From NCBI GenBank assembly GCA_022678445.1, contig JALBWU010000001.1, forward strand, positions 1-64,000: a stretch of DNA of 64,000 nucleotides, given 5' to 3'. The notes beneath the pieces are model-generated. The model was given only the letters and a program-made list of their open reading frames with translations. It did no database searches and was not told the origin of the DNA. Below are positions 25,830 through 34,271 of the stretch, in pieces. The translations under genes and the position numbers were made by a program. This stretch comes from Candidatus Aramenus sp. CH1. GTDB lineage: Archaea; Thermoproteota; Thermoprotei_A; Sulfolobales; Sulfolobaceae. The stretch's first letter is position 1; every line of letters starts with the position of its first letter.

Positions 25830-27065
25830 ATGAACCCGTTTGAGACGCTTTCGTTCATCGTAGAGCACGCTGAGAACGGCTCAGTTGCGGTTCTGGTGAC
25901 CCAAGACAACGTGCCAATTGTATTGACCAAGGAGGACGAGTTCTCCTTCTCCGCCTACGTCTGCATCAGCGACGGTGAAGTCAGGCACTTTAGGAAGGAG
26001 TTCAACAAGACCACCTTTCACAGGGCGATCCTGGATTTCTTGGACGAGGTAAAGGACGCCATAGGCAAGGACGTAGTGGAGCTAAAGCTCTCTAACGCTG
26101 CAATGTTCCCCGAGTGCGTGCCCAAGAGGGAGCCCAAGAGAGAGAGGAAGAAGAGGGAGAGGGGAAAGGAGGAGGTCAACTTGGAAGAAAAGGTGAGGGA
26201 GCTGAAGTCGCTCCCCAGCTCCTACTACTTGATTCCCCTAATAACGGACAACGGGAAGCTCTTCTCCTTCGTCCCCGAGGTGGGCGGGACGGTTGAGGTG
26301 GACTTCGTAGTAAAAAACCCGGTCAAGGTGGACGGTGCCAAGACGCCGGTAAACTTGGACGTGAAATCGCTCTACCCAGTCCTCTCCACGGTCAAGCTTG
26401 ACCCAAGGCTAGGGAATCCATTGAGTACAGAGGGGTCCTTCACCTTCTTCACGGCGATCTTCGTTCACCAAGAGACAAAGGGCAAGGGAAAGTTCATGAA
26501 CGTGGAGATGGAGAAGAGCGTAGGGCGGTTCCTGTCCTTGAGCAGTAAGGGCACTGTGAGGACGGAGGCCATGGAGTTCCTGTCCTTCCCCCACAAGAAC
26601 AACGGGCTGTACGTAGGCTTCTTCGTAAAGGGACAGGAACTTGTGGAGCTCCAGAGCGTGGACATAGTAGCGACCCACAAAGAGGACAAGTTCAGGGTAA
26701 ACGACTACGTCTTCTCCTCCTTTACCCTCACCTCCAAGGATGGGAGCTTGAAGTTGGAGGACTACGACAGGGCGATGAGCGGTTTCGTAAACCTCCTGCT
26801 TTCCAAGAGCAACGGGAGGGAGGTGCTGAAGGACGTTATAGAGCTACACTCCATGGGTCCCCTTGACTTGCCAATGGTTAAGGGAGTGAGCAATAACGTC
26901 ATATCTGTGGTAGACCCCATATCCTTCTGGTACTCCAAGGTGTACGAGAAGTCGGACGAGGTCAAGGAGTGCGTCGACTGTCCCTTTGCGGAGAAGGTGA
27001 GGCGGAGGGAGTTCCTCCTCTCCGCCCTGAGAAGGAAGGGCTATTTCGCGTCCTTTCTCCTGTGA
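25830..27065 (+). CDS. Hypothetical protein, 411 residues
   Basis: A soluble protein starting at ATG 25830, which has a TATA-like GCTTTAATTTTA centred about 26 nt upstream (leaderless). Residues 1-90 look like a compact alpha/beta domain, residues about 95-125 form a very basic, helical linker rich in Lys, Arg and Glu, and the rest is a long mixed domain. A late CVDCPFAEKVRRREF contains a CxxC that might bind metal. No homolog is recognised by eye. A C/D box guide RNA candidate begins only a few bases after the stop. Confidence 0.6.
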   Translation: MNPFETLSFIVEHAENGSVAVLVTQDNVPIVLTKEDEFSFSAYVCISDGEVRHFRKEFNKTTFHRAILDFLDEVKDAIGKDVVELKLSNAAMFPECVPKREPKRERKKRERGKEEVNLEEKVRELKSLPSSYYLIPLITDNGKLFSFVPEVGGTVEVDFVVKNPVKVDGAKTPVNLDVKSLYPVLSTVKLDPRLGNPLSTEGSFTFFTAIFVHQETKGKGKFMNVEMEKSVGRFLSLSSKGTVRTEAMEFLSFPHKNNGLYVGFFVKGQELVELQSVDIVATHKEDKFRVNDYVFSSFTLTSKDGSLKLEDYDRAMSGFVNLLLSKSNGREVLKDVIELHSMGPLDLPMVKGVSNNVISVVDPISFWYSKVYEKSDEVKECVDCPFAEKVRRREFLLSALRRKGYFASFLL

Positions 27066-27069
27066 GACC

Positions 27070-27122
27070 ACGTGATGAGCGATCATGCTCCTGAGCTGTG
27101 ACGAGTTCGCCAGCGTCTGATT
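27070..27122 (+). ncRNA. C/D box guide RNA (sRNA)
   Basis: All four boxes are present with textbook spacing: C box GTGATGA (27072-27078), 12-nt guide, D' box CTGA (27091-27094), C' box GTGACGA (27098-27104), 12-nt guide, and D box CTGA (27117-27120), then a T-run that may be the terminator. By the N+5 rule the methylated nucleotides pair with the fifth guide base before D' and D. The guides are GCGATCATGCTC and GTTCGCCAGCGT; I could not assign targets. It lies 6 bp after the stop of the 411-residue gene and has no obvious promoter of its own, so it may be processed from that transcript. Confidence 0.8.
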
Positions 27123-27251
27123 TTTAACCCAAAGCTACAATAGGAATTGATGATGAGTTTGCCGAGTATTGAGAGGTGAAATAGACAGTAGTTCTGAAAG
27201 TTGTCGCGATTTAAACCCTTACTTTATATTCTCTGGTTCGAATCTACATAT

Positions 27252-27830
27252 GTGGGACTTACCCCAGAGGACGTAAAGAGGGAAGTACTAGAACTTTTGG
27301 CCAAGACCAAGTCCTCCTCCATACTGCAAGCTGAGGAGAAGTACGCAATAGCGATGTTGGTCTGGGCCAACAGCTCCACTTCCTCCTTTAGGCAGAACTT
27401 GAGGTCCACGTTCTCTGAGGCCTTTGACCCAAACGACCTAGAACTCGTCATCATCTCGAGCGACGTCGAGGCCCTCCCTCCCCCAGACTTCAGGGTAGGC
27501 CCCTACGTCACAGTAGGCGACGTAATAAACGACACTGTGCTCAAGAACTGCAGGAAGAGGTTGAGCGACGAGGCCTTCAGGAGGGTGGTGACGTTCTGCA
27601 GGATGGCCGCGAACTTAAAGAACCTCACACACATCGATACCATGTTCAAGTACTTCATCCCCTTGGGCTGTCAAGAGCTGGAGGGGATCGTGGGGCAGAG
27701 TGACGCCCACAAGGTTGTAGTCAGGCTCCTCCTCGGCATATACGTAGGCTACAAAGAAAGGAAAGTGGCCCTTTTCGGTTTTTCTCCAGAGGTGCTCAAA
27801 AACGGACTAAGCTACTGCTTCGAGGCTTGA
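27252..27830 (+). CDS. Hypothetical protein, 192 residues
   Basis: A soluble, largely helical protein (GLTPEDVKREVLELL, YAIAMLVWANSS) with several cysteines in the C-terminal half (VLKNCRKR, VTFCRMAA, PLGCQELEG, SYCFEA). GTG 27252 is chosen because CTTTATAT (27222-27229) is centred 26 nt upstream; the longer frame from TTG 27201 would include the TATA box. No family recognised. The 3' end overlaps the convergent zinc-ribbon gene by 19 bp. Confidence 0.6.
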   Translation: MGLTPEDVKREVLELLAKTKSSSILQAEEKYAIAMLVWANSSTSSFRQNLRSTFSEAFDPNDLELVIISSDVEALPPPDFRVGPYVTVGDVINDTVLKNCRKRLSDEAFRRVVTFCRMAANLKNLTHIDTMFKYFIPLGCQELEGIVGQSDAHKVVVRLLLGIYVGYKERKVALFGFSPEVLKNGLSYCFEA

Positions 27831-28660
27831 GGCTCCAAGAGCTTGGCACCGCAGTTGTAGCAGAACTTCGCCCCCTCATCGTTCTCAGTCCCACACCTCC
27901 AGCACTTTACCTTCTTAACTTGAGAGTTCTGCGTCTGTTGCGACGCTGGCTGGACGTTCTGGCTCTGGGCTTGCGAGGCCTGAGGCTGTGTTGGAGAAGT
28001 CTGCGGCAGTTGCTGGTAGGGCTGTTGTGGGTAGGGCTGGGGGTATCCCTGAGGTTGATAATACCCCTGCTGAGGGTACGGCTGACCGTATGGGACCTGT
28101 GGCCCTGGTTGGGGACCGTATCCCTGGGGGTAGGCCGGAGGGGCGTTGGCTATCAGCATTGTTATCATGTTGAGTATCTGCTCCTCCTGGGCGTACTCCT
28201 TGTAGATCTCGTATGCGTCGACGCCTCCTCCAGCCGCTGTGAGTAACTTGTTGTGAAGCACTTCGTCCGTTAAGAACACTGTCCCGCCAGCAACAAGGAG
28301 GTCTTGGAGGAGGTTAGATATGCCCGTCTCGACCACGACAATGCCTGGGCCTTGGCATATTCTTATCGTGTAGGCCTTGTTGCTGTCAGTGAGGGTACCT
28401 AAAAGACTTGAGTGTTGGGCCTGGATCACTGCCATGTTCTGGGCAACCATCGGAAAAGCTTGAAAGCCTTGGCCCATCAGGAACATGACTACCTCCTGCG
28501 CCACGTACTGCAGGTTTATTGGGTAATTGACGGGGATCACTTGCGTCTTCCCGCCGAGGCCTGTGGACTGCTGGCACATCAAAAACTGCATGTTCGGGTT
28601 TCCCCAGTTGGGACCGACGTAAGGGTTCGTACCATAAGGGTTGTAGGGTGGCTGGTACAT
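27812..28660 (-). CDS. Zinc-ribbon protein with Pro/Gln/Tyr-rich linker
   Basis: The 282-residue protein has three parts: a short Pro/Asn/Tyr-rich start, an alpha/beta domain at about residues 30-170 (QYVAQEVVMFLMGQGFQ, GPGIVVVETGISNLLQDLL), a long low-complexity linker of Pro, Gln, Tyr and Gly at about 175-245, and a C-terminal zinc ribbon CWRCG...CYNCG of the short zinc_ribbon_2 type. Such ribbons often mediate protein or nucleic-acid contacts. ATG 28660 fits the TATA box TATATATT (about 28683-28690, minus strand); TTG 28666 is the longer alternative. The molecular function is unknown. Its tail overlaps the convergent gene. Confidence 0.7.
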   Translation of the reverse strand: MYQPPYNPYGTNPYVGPNWGNPNMQFLMCQQSTGLGGKTQVIPVNYPINLQYVAQEVVMFLMGQGFQAFPMVAQNMAVIQAQHSSLLGTLTDSNKAYTIRICQGPGIVVVETGISNLLQDLLVAGGTVFLTDEVLHNKLLTAAGGGVDAYEIYKEYAQEEQILNMITMLIANAPPAYPQGYGPQPGPQVPYGQPYPQQGYYQPQGYPQPYPQQPYQQLPQTSPTQPQASQAQSQNVQPASQQTQNSQVKKVKCWRCGTENDEGAKFCYNCGAKLLEPQASKQ

Positions 28661-28783
28661 ACCCAATTTATGCAGGTGTAAATATATAAACGCATGTGTA
28701 GAAGCATAAAAGCTGAAAAGGTAAGCTACACAGCCAGAACCCCGCCCTTCCAGGCACGTGAAGGGGAAGGCGCACTCGTGCTG

Positions 28784-29395
28784 TCACTCTGCCTTAAGCG
28801 CCCTCTCTATTCCCTTGAGCACGCCCCTCCTCTCCATGTCCACAGAGAAGAGCGCAGTCCACGCCCCTAGTAACCACCCGCCTAACACGTCTGCTGGCCA
28901 GTGTACTCCGACGTACACTCTGGAGTAGCTCACCAGAAGTGCCTCTATTAGCATGGGGATCCAGAGCCACTTGGGAGAGGTCGACATGAGCACAACTGCT
29001 CCGTCTCCCACGATGAGGGCGTGACCCGAGGGGTATGAGTAGTCGTGTGGCTCTGGTACCAAGAGGTTGGCGTGGACGTAATAGAAGGGCCTGAGCTGGG
29101 CGAACAAGTACTTTGACGCCTCGCCCAGTATTATGGCTAGCACGAAGGAGGCTGCCAAGGTTATGGCTATCTTCCTAGTCCTCTTGAACACAAGTAGGAC
29201 GGCGGTCAACGGTATCCACACGTACTCCCTGCCGTACAAAGTAAGGAACACCATCACTGGGTTCAGGAAGGAAACTTGGTGGTAGTTAATTGCCTCGAAC
29301 ACTTGTACGTTGAACGGTACATTCGGCTCGCTCAAGACTTTTATTGCTACGGATAAGGCGATGAAAAGGGCCAGGAAAACCCAGTACTTTCGCAT
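28784..29395 (-). CDS. PAP2-family membrane phosphatase
   Basis: The 203-residue protein has about six helices and the three phosphatase motifs: [12 protein letters not shown] (KxxxxxxRP), YPSGH and [16 protein letters not shown] (SRxxxxxHxxxD). Members hydrolyse lipid phosphates, such as polyprenyl pyrophosphates recycled in glycosylation, on the outer face of the membrane. It is monocistronic; the 120 bp after its stop contain an imperfect hairpin (near 28742-28771). Confidence 0.88.
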   Translation of the reverse strand: MRKYWVFLALFIALSVAIKVLSEPNVPFNVQVFEAINYHQVSFLNPVMVFLTLYGREYVWIPLTAVLLVFKRTRKIAITLAASFVLAIILGEASKYLFAQLRPFYYVHANLLVPEPHDYSYPSGHALIVGDGAVVLMSTSPKWLWIPMLIEALLVSYSRVYVGVHWPADVLGGWLLGAWTALFSVDMERRGVLKGIERALKAE

Positions 29396-29449
29396 AGACT
29401 AGAGAATGCCGAGACCTAGATAAATCTATTCGGTACAAACTCGTGTCGT

Positions 29450-30157
29450 CTAGACCTGCGCCGTCTTCCCCACCCTATTTGACGAGAAGCCTCCTAACAC
29501 TCCCACTATAGTGGTCCCCGGTATGGAAGCGGCTAGGTCGAAGATCACCTTTTGCCAGTTTACGACGGCCCCATAAATGAACGGCATCAAGAAGGCCTCG
29601 TAAAGTATTGGATCCGGTAAGGACCAAAGGAACCCTATTATCCCCCCTTCAAGTGCACCCAGCGCTGCCTGGTGCCTCGTGAGCCCGAGCCCAAATATGT
29701 GTCCCCCCGTAATGGCTATGACTAAGTCGACGAAGGCGCCGTAGGTTAAGCTCTCGTAGATGAAGTAGAGGGGCTGTCCACCAAAGCCGTAGTGGAAGAG
29801 GTCTGCCAAGACGTCAAAGACGAAGAGCGACGTAATGCCCACCCCTGGCTTCCTCACTAGGGAGGCAACAGCAAAGACTATGAACATCCTCCCCCAGAAG
29901 TCGAAGTTCACGTAAGAGGAGAGACTAGAAGGGATTGCGCGGTCGAGTATTGGACCAACGAAGAACTCCCACGCCGTCGCCGCTGCGGCGCCTATCCCGA
30001 TGTAGACCCAGTCCACCGTCTTAAAGGACTTGAGGCTACCGTTCCTCTTTGCTAGGGCAAAAATGAGGATAGGCATCAACAAAAAGTACGCTACTACGAA
30101 CTCAAAGGGGATCTCTCCCGGCTTGTTCAGATACCCTCCGATCCCGTTGAAAGCCAT
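29450..30157 (-). CDS. Polytopic membrane protein, paralog of the ECF S-like protein at 30946
   Basis: The 235-residue protein has about six hydrophobic helices. It is closely similar along its whole length to the product of 30946-31662 (both start M-x-FNGIGGY, share KTVDWVYIGIGAAAA, WEF, LFHYGF, YFIYESLTYG, VDL-IAITGG, EGGIIG and VVNW). Because the paralog is directly followed by ECF ATPase and EcfT genes, this one is probably an alternative substrate-binding (S) component sharing the same energising module. It is divergent from that operon, and a tnpB-derived insertion lies between them. The substrate is unknown. Confidence 0.65.
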   Translation of the reverse strand: MAFNGIGGYLNKPGEIPFEFVVAYFLLMPILIFALAKRNGSLKSFKTVDWVYIGIGAAAATAWEFFVGPILDRAIPSSLSSYVNFDFWGRMFIVFAVASLVRKPGVGITSLFVFDVLADLFHYGFGGQPLYFIYESLTYGAFVDLVIAITGGHIFGLGLTRHQAALGALEGGIIGFLWSLPDPILYEAFLMPFIYGAVVNWQKVIFDLAASIPGTTIVGVLGGFSSNRVGKTAQV

Positions 30158-30241
30158 TTTTGACTTGATTCTGTTTATCTCTGAATAAATATACTTTTCC
30201 TATATAGTAATTTTACTCTACATAGACCTATGTAGGTTACT

Positions 30242-30790
30242 TGACCTACTCCCCGCCCTGCGAGGGTTCTGCATAGGTCTAAGGCGTTACTCCCCCTTAA
30301 GGGAGATACTCCGTGATGTGAAGAGAAAGGAAAGAGGTTTTCTCAACGCGTTGTCAATTAGTGGCGAGACGTGATTCATGAATGACGGTTTTCGTTTTAA
30401 TGACGAGAAGAACGATGACCAAGCCTCGTTGTTCTTCTGCAAAACAGCTTGAGCGTTAACTCCTAGGACCTTCTTGTACTTTTCATAATACTTGTACCAA
30501 GTGCCCTTAAGGTTCACTTTCTTTTGCTGAAAGAATTGTTGTCTCCTCTCGTAGTTTGTCTCCTTCCACAGCTTTTCAGTCACGTCTGCCAACTTCCTCA
30601 ATTTTCTCTGTTTACCCACTAGGGAAGAGCCTCACAACTGCGGTTTTGACGCTTCCGGAATTGCGGGAGTAATCGGGGCTCCTCATCTTTAGTTCACCAA
30701 AGAAAGCGCCATAAAAGGAAATCGTTTTCATGTTAAAACCTTACCCCGCCAGGCGAGGTTTGTCTTCTTATTTATCATGAACTGAGGTCT
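30242..30790 (-). mobile_element. Miniature IS200/IS605-type element with internally deleted tnpB
   Basis: The right end (30242 to about 30340) matches the tnpB relic end at 862-958 and has a palindrome CCCT-GCG-AGGG at 30256-30266. The left end has a hairpin at 30744-30758 (CCTCGC-CTG-GCGGGG on the minus strand). Between them lies only about 400 bp of a tnpB gene that normally has about 1.2 kb. No transposase TnpA is present, and the left boundary is approximate. The element fills the space between two divergent paralogous membrane genes. Confidence 0.65.
30287..30686 (-). pseudogene. tnpB: Internally deleted, frameshifted tnpB
   Basis: Translation from ATG 30686 begins MRSPDYSRNSG and runs to VVRLFPSG, a typical TnpB N-terminus. 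It then shifts frame by one base and continues from 30619 as GKQRKLRKLADVTEKLW through the helical N-terminal region to HVSPLID. There it jumps directly to the C-terminal 18 residues (RKPLSFLFTSRSISLKGE), the same tail as in the copy at 1-913. All RuvC motifs and the zinc finger are missing, so no nuclease can be made. Confidence 0.8.
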
Positions 30791-30945
30791 TGTACCAACC
30801 TTGAATGCCCACGTATACGGCTAACGACTGCAGGTGAAAGTTTTTGCCTTTTTCGGGATAAATAGTATCTTTATTTCTATATACTTTATAGTCACTATAT
30901 AGCAAAAGTTTATTTTTACTACAATTAAACCATCATAGAAGTAAA

Positions 30946-31662
30946 ATGGGATTTAACGGGATTGGAGGTTACATAAATCAGCCCGGCGAGATACCAGTAG
31001 AGGTGGTAATTGCCTACTTCGTCTTTGCCCTTGCCATAGCAATCGCACTGGGAAAGAGGAACGGGGGGCTAAAGGCCTTTAAGACAGTGGACTGGGTTTA
31101 CATTGGAATAGGCGCCGCTGCAGCCTACGTGTGGGAGTTCATTATAGGAGCAATAATAGGCAGGGCAGTGCCATCTGGTCTCTCCAACTTCATCAGCGTC
31201 GGCTTCCTTGGCAGGATGTTCATAGTCTTTGTCGTGGTTGCGCTGGTGAGGAAGATCGGGGCGGGGATGATAACGCTCTTCCTCTTTGACTTCTTCAGCG
31301 ACCTCTTCCACTACGGGTTCTCCGGGGAGCCAATGTACTTCATATACGAGTCCTTGACCTACGGCCTCTTCGTTGACTTGGGTATAGCGATAACTGGGGG
31401 AAAGGTCTTTGGCGTAGGGGTAACGGGGAGCAGGTCAAAGACCATAGCACTGGCGGCGATTGAGGGAGGTATAATAGGCCTCCTATGGGCTATCCCAGAC
31501 CCCATCTTCTACGGTGCTTTCTTCAAGCCCTTCCTTTACGGTGGAGTAGTAAATTGGTCAAGGATAATATACGATTTGATATCCTTTATCCCCGGAGACG
31601 TGGTAATAGGAATATTAGGGGGTTTGGCGGCAAATAGAGTAGAGAAAGCTGTACAGGTGTAA
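30946..31662 (+). CDS. ECF-transporter S-like membrane protein
   Basis: The 238-residue protein has about six helices with small conserved polar stretches (LFHYGFSGEPMYFIYESLTYGLFVD). Its stop is 5 bp before the double ATPase gene, and EcfT follows, so it is the likely substrate-binding S component of an ECF importer (vitamin or metal uptake). It does not show the ThiT, BioY or CbiM signatures that I can recognise, so the substrate is open. A TATA-like AGTTTATTTT lies about 34 nt before the ATG. The paralog is at 29450-30157. Confidence 0.65.
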   Translation: MGFNGIGGYINQPGEIPVEVVIAYFVFALAIAIALGKRNGGLKAFKTVDWVYIGIGAAAAYVWEFIIGAIIGRAVPSGLSNFISVGFLGRMFIVFVVVALVRKIGAGMITLFLFDFFSDLFHYGFSGEPMYFIYESLTYGLFVDLGIAITGGKVFGVGVTGSRSKTIALAAIEGGIIGLLWAIPDPIFYGAFFKPFLYGGVVNWSRIIYDLISFIPGDVVIGILGGLAANRVEKAVQV

Positions 31663-31667
31663 ATATT

Positions 31668-33245
31668 ATGTACGCCGTGGAGGTAAAGGGACTGTCTTTT
31701 TCTTACTTAGGCTCCTCTAAGCCCTCAGTAGTAGTGGACGAGCTATATATAGAGGAGGGCGAGTCCGTCCTCGTGGTGGGGAAGTCGGGCTCTGGGAAGT
31801 CCACGCTGGTCAACTGCATAAACGGGGTCATCCCCCACATGATCTCAGGGGAGCTCAGGGGAGACGTGGTCGTAATGGGCAACAGGGTGAAGGAGACTCC
31901 CCTGTCTAAGCTGTCCACGGTAGTGGGGACTGTCCTGCAGGACCCAGAGAGCCAAGTGGTCAACTACTTAGTGGAGGAAGAGGTGGCCTTCGGCCCAGAG
32001 AACCTCGCCCTTCCCCCAGAGGAGGTAAAGGAGAGAGTGTCAGAGGCCCTAAGGGTAGCTGGGATAGAGCACTTGGCTAATAGGGAGACCACTAAGCTGT
32101 CTGGAGGAGAGCTACAGAGGACAGTACTAGCGTCAGTCCTAGCCATGAGGCCCAAGATCCTGATCCTCGACGAGCCCACGTCGAACATAGACCCTGAGGG
32201 GACAAACAGCGTCTTCGCTACCTTGAGGGAACTAAAGGGGAAGAAGACTATGATAGTGGTAGAGCACAAGGTGGAGAGAGTCCTCCCCTTCGTGGACAGG
32301 GTAATCTTGGTAGACAAGGGGAGGGTTGCCCTAGACTTGAGGAAGGAGGAAATAATAGAGGGCGTGGAGACGCTGGTGGAGGCTGGGGTGGAGGTCCCGT
32401 CCTACTTCGTCCTCTCCAGGAAGCTGAAGCTGCCGAGGCCAGACTTTGAGGCTGTGAGGAAGGGGATAAAGGAGGGGAAGGTTGCCCTAGAGGTCCCGAA
32501 GAGGAAGGAGGTCCCAGAACCTCCCATAATGTCGGCGAGCTTGAAGGTGACAGCAAAGGACAGGGAGATCGTGGACGCCTCCATAGAGGTCAAGAGGGGG
32601 GAGCTGATAGCGTTAATGGGTAGGAACGGGGCAGGGAAGACGACGCTCCTCAAGGCAATAGCAGGCCTTTCCGGGAACGAGCTAAAGGTGACTGGCTCGA
32701 TAAGGTTCGAGGGGGAGGAGCTGATAAGGAGGCCAATATGGTACAGGGGGAAGTACTTCATGTACCTTCCCCAGTCCTTTGACCTAATCCTTGTGACTAA
32801 CAAGGTAGAGGACGAGATAGCGTTCTCTTTGAAGAGGAGGGGAGTGAAGGGGTTCGGGCAGGCGGTGGAGAGGTACTTGAGGGAGTTCGGGCTTGAGGAG
32901 TACAGAAAGCAGGACCCAATGTTGCTGAGCATGGGACAGAGGAGAAGGGTTGCCATGGCGTCAGTCCTCGCCTCCGGCGTTAAGGTGCTCTTCATGGACG
33001 AGCCCACCTCTGGGCAGGACTTCTACAACAGGATAGTGCTCGGGAAGGAGCTGAGGGAAATGACCGACAAGGGGTACTCAATAGTCGTGGTGACCCACGA
33101 CTCGAGGTTCGCCTACGAGTTTGCGGACAGGGTGGTGCTCATGAGCGAGGGTAAGGTTGTAGCCAATGGCAAACCAGAGGACGTCTTCAAGGTGTCCCGC
33201 AGATACGGCGTTGAGCCCCCCTCGGACTTCTTACTGAGGTGGTGA
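31668..33245 (+). CDS. ECF transporter ATPase, two fused ABC domains
   Basis: The 525-residue protein carries two complete ABC domains in tandem: the first at residues 1 to about 225 (Walker A GKSGSGKST, signature LSGGELQRT, Walker B ILILDEPTS) and the second at about 285-525 (Walker A GRNGAGKTT, signature LSMGQRRR, Walker B VLFMDEPTS). This matches fused EcfA/EcfA' (CbiO-like) ATPases energising an EcfT/S complex at the inner membrane face. The second signature LSMGQ departs from LSGGQ, as is common for one half of asymmetric ECF pairs. The stop overlaps the EcfT start by 7 bp. Confidence 0.9.
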   Translation: MYAVEVKGLSFSYLGSSKPSVVVDELYIEEGESVLVVGKSGSGKSTLVNCINGVIPHMISGELRGDVVVMGNRVKETPLSKLSTVVGTVLQDPESQVVNYLVEEEVAFGPENLALPPEEVKERVSEALRVAGIEHLANRETTKLSGGELQRTVLASVLAMRPKILILDEPTSNIDPEGTNSVFATLRELKGKKTMIVVEHKVERVLPFVDRVILVDKGRVALDLRKEEIIEGVETLVEAGVEVPSYFVLSRKLKLPRPDFEAVRKGIKEGKVALEVPKRKEVPEPPIMSASLKVTAKDREIVDASIEVKRGELIALMGRNGAGKTTLLKAIAGLSGNELKVTGSIRFEGEELIRRPIWYRGKYFMYLPQSFDLILVTNKVEDEIAFSLKRRGVKGFGQAVERYLREFGLEEYRKQDPMLLSMGQRRRVAMASVLASGVKVLFMDEPTSGQDFYNRIVLGKELREMTDKGYSIVVVTHDSRFAYEFADRVVLMSEGKVVANGKPEDVFKVSRRYGVEPPSDFLLRW

Positions 33246-34237
33246 AAGTGAGCTTCGTCTTCCAACAGCCAAACTTGCCTCCCTTGGTGGAGTTGGCGAT
33301 AAGCTGGTTCGTCTTCCTCTTTGGGGCCACTGGACCCATTGTGATAATCTTAGCCTTCGTGGGAATAAGGGGGTTCCTACACATTACTAGGTTCGAGAGT
33401 GGGGAAGGCATCCTCTACAGGCTAAGCCCATTGACCAAGCTGGTCATAGTGATAAGCATAACTGTAGCGGTCTCCCTGACTATCTGGTGGTTTGGGGCAA
33501 TTCTGACCTTGGTGTTCTGGTTGCTCTTCTTTACCTTGAATGAAGCCAAGAGAAAAGTCCTATACGTCTCCTACCTCTTGCTGTCCTCAATCCTCGGAGT
33601 CTCTACGGGGTTCGCCTTTTACACCCCCTATAGCGTCCTTCAAATGGCTTTTAACACCAACACGCTCAACGTAGTGTGGGTGTGGCCAAGTTACTTCACC
33701 TTTGCAGGGTACGAGCCTTACTTGACGCTTCAAGCCTTGTACTACGGCCTCCAAATCACCTTCCGGTTTACGGCACCAATGCTGGCAGGCCTCCTCTTAG
33801 TACTCACCACAACTCCCTCTGACTTGATGAGGTACTTGGCAAAGGTAAAGTTCCCCCTACCCTTCATCTTCGCCTTAACCGTTGCCATGAGGACGGTTCC
33901 TAGGATATTTGACATCTTGGACACTGTAGTTAAGCTCCAGCTCATGAGGGGGCTTGGTTACGGGAAGCCTGCTTTTCTGAGGCCTTTCTACGTGTTGATA
34001 GCTGCCCTATACGGACTAGTGCCCACTTTAATATTCCTCATGAAAGGGGCAAAGTACACTGCGATAGCTGCGGACACTAGGGCATTTAACTCCACCCCTA
34101 GGAGGACTTACATGAAAGAGGTGAAGTACACAAGGGCAGACTACGTGGCGTGGGGACTGATCCTGGCGCTTTACGTGTCCGTGGCCCTGCTCTTAACCTT
34201 TGGCTACGGGAGAGGCATACCTTACGTAGGGTACTGA
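33239..34237 (+). CDS. ecfT: ECF transporter transmembrane subunit EcfT
   Basis: The 332-residue membrane protein has about six to seven helices and the EcfT/CbiQ pattern: [12 protein letters not shown] near the start (the family's HPxxK-like segment), a long central region and [30 protein letters not shown], which matches the coupling-helix region with Ala/Arg-rich contacts to the ATPases. A GTG start at 33239 or 33242 overlaps the ATPase stop, pointing to coupled translation. It links the S components to the double ATPase. Confidence 0.85.
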   Translation: MVKVSFVFQQPNLPPLVELAISWFVFLFGATGPIVIILAFVGIRGFLHITRFESGEGILYRLSPLTKLVIVISITVAVSLTIWWFGAILTLVFWLLFFTLNEAKRKVLYVSYLLLSSILGVSTGFAFYTPYSVLQMAFNTNTLNVVWVWPSYFTFAGYEPYLTLQALYYGLQITFRFTAPMLAGLLLVLTTTPSDLMRYLAKVKFPLPFIFALTVAMRTVPRIFDILDTVVKLQLMRGLGYGKPAFLRPFYVLIAALYGLVPTLIFLMKGAKYTAIAADTRAFNSTPRRTYMKEVKYTRADYVAWGLILALYVSVALLLTFGYGRGIPYVGY

Positions 34238-34271
34238 ACCATTTTTTAATCCGAGAACTCCATTCTATCCT

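Noticed and set aside
27827-28246. 139-codon frame opposite the zinc-ribbon gene
   Set aside because: Its Leu/Arg-rich composition mirrors the CAG/CCN-rich low-complexity linker on the other strand; the zinc ribbon is the real product.
28742-28790. Imperfect hairpin CGCC-CTTCC / GGAAG-GCG after the PAP2 gene, considered as H/ACA RNA or terminator
   Set aside because: No ACA tail, no kink-turn and no guide pocket could be matched, and archaeal termination does not need stem-loops. It remains only a note in the PAP2 entry.
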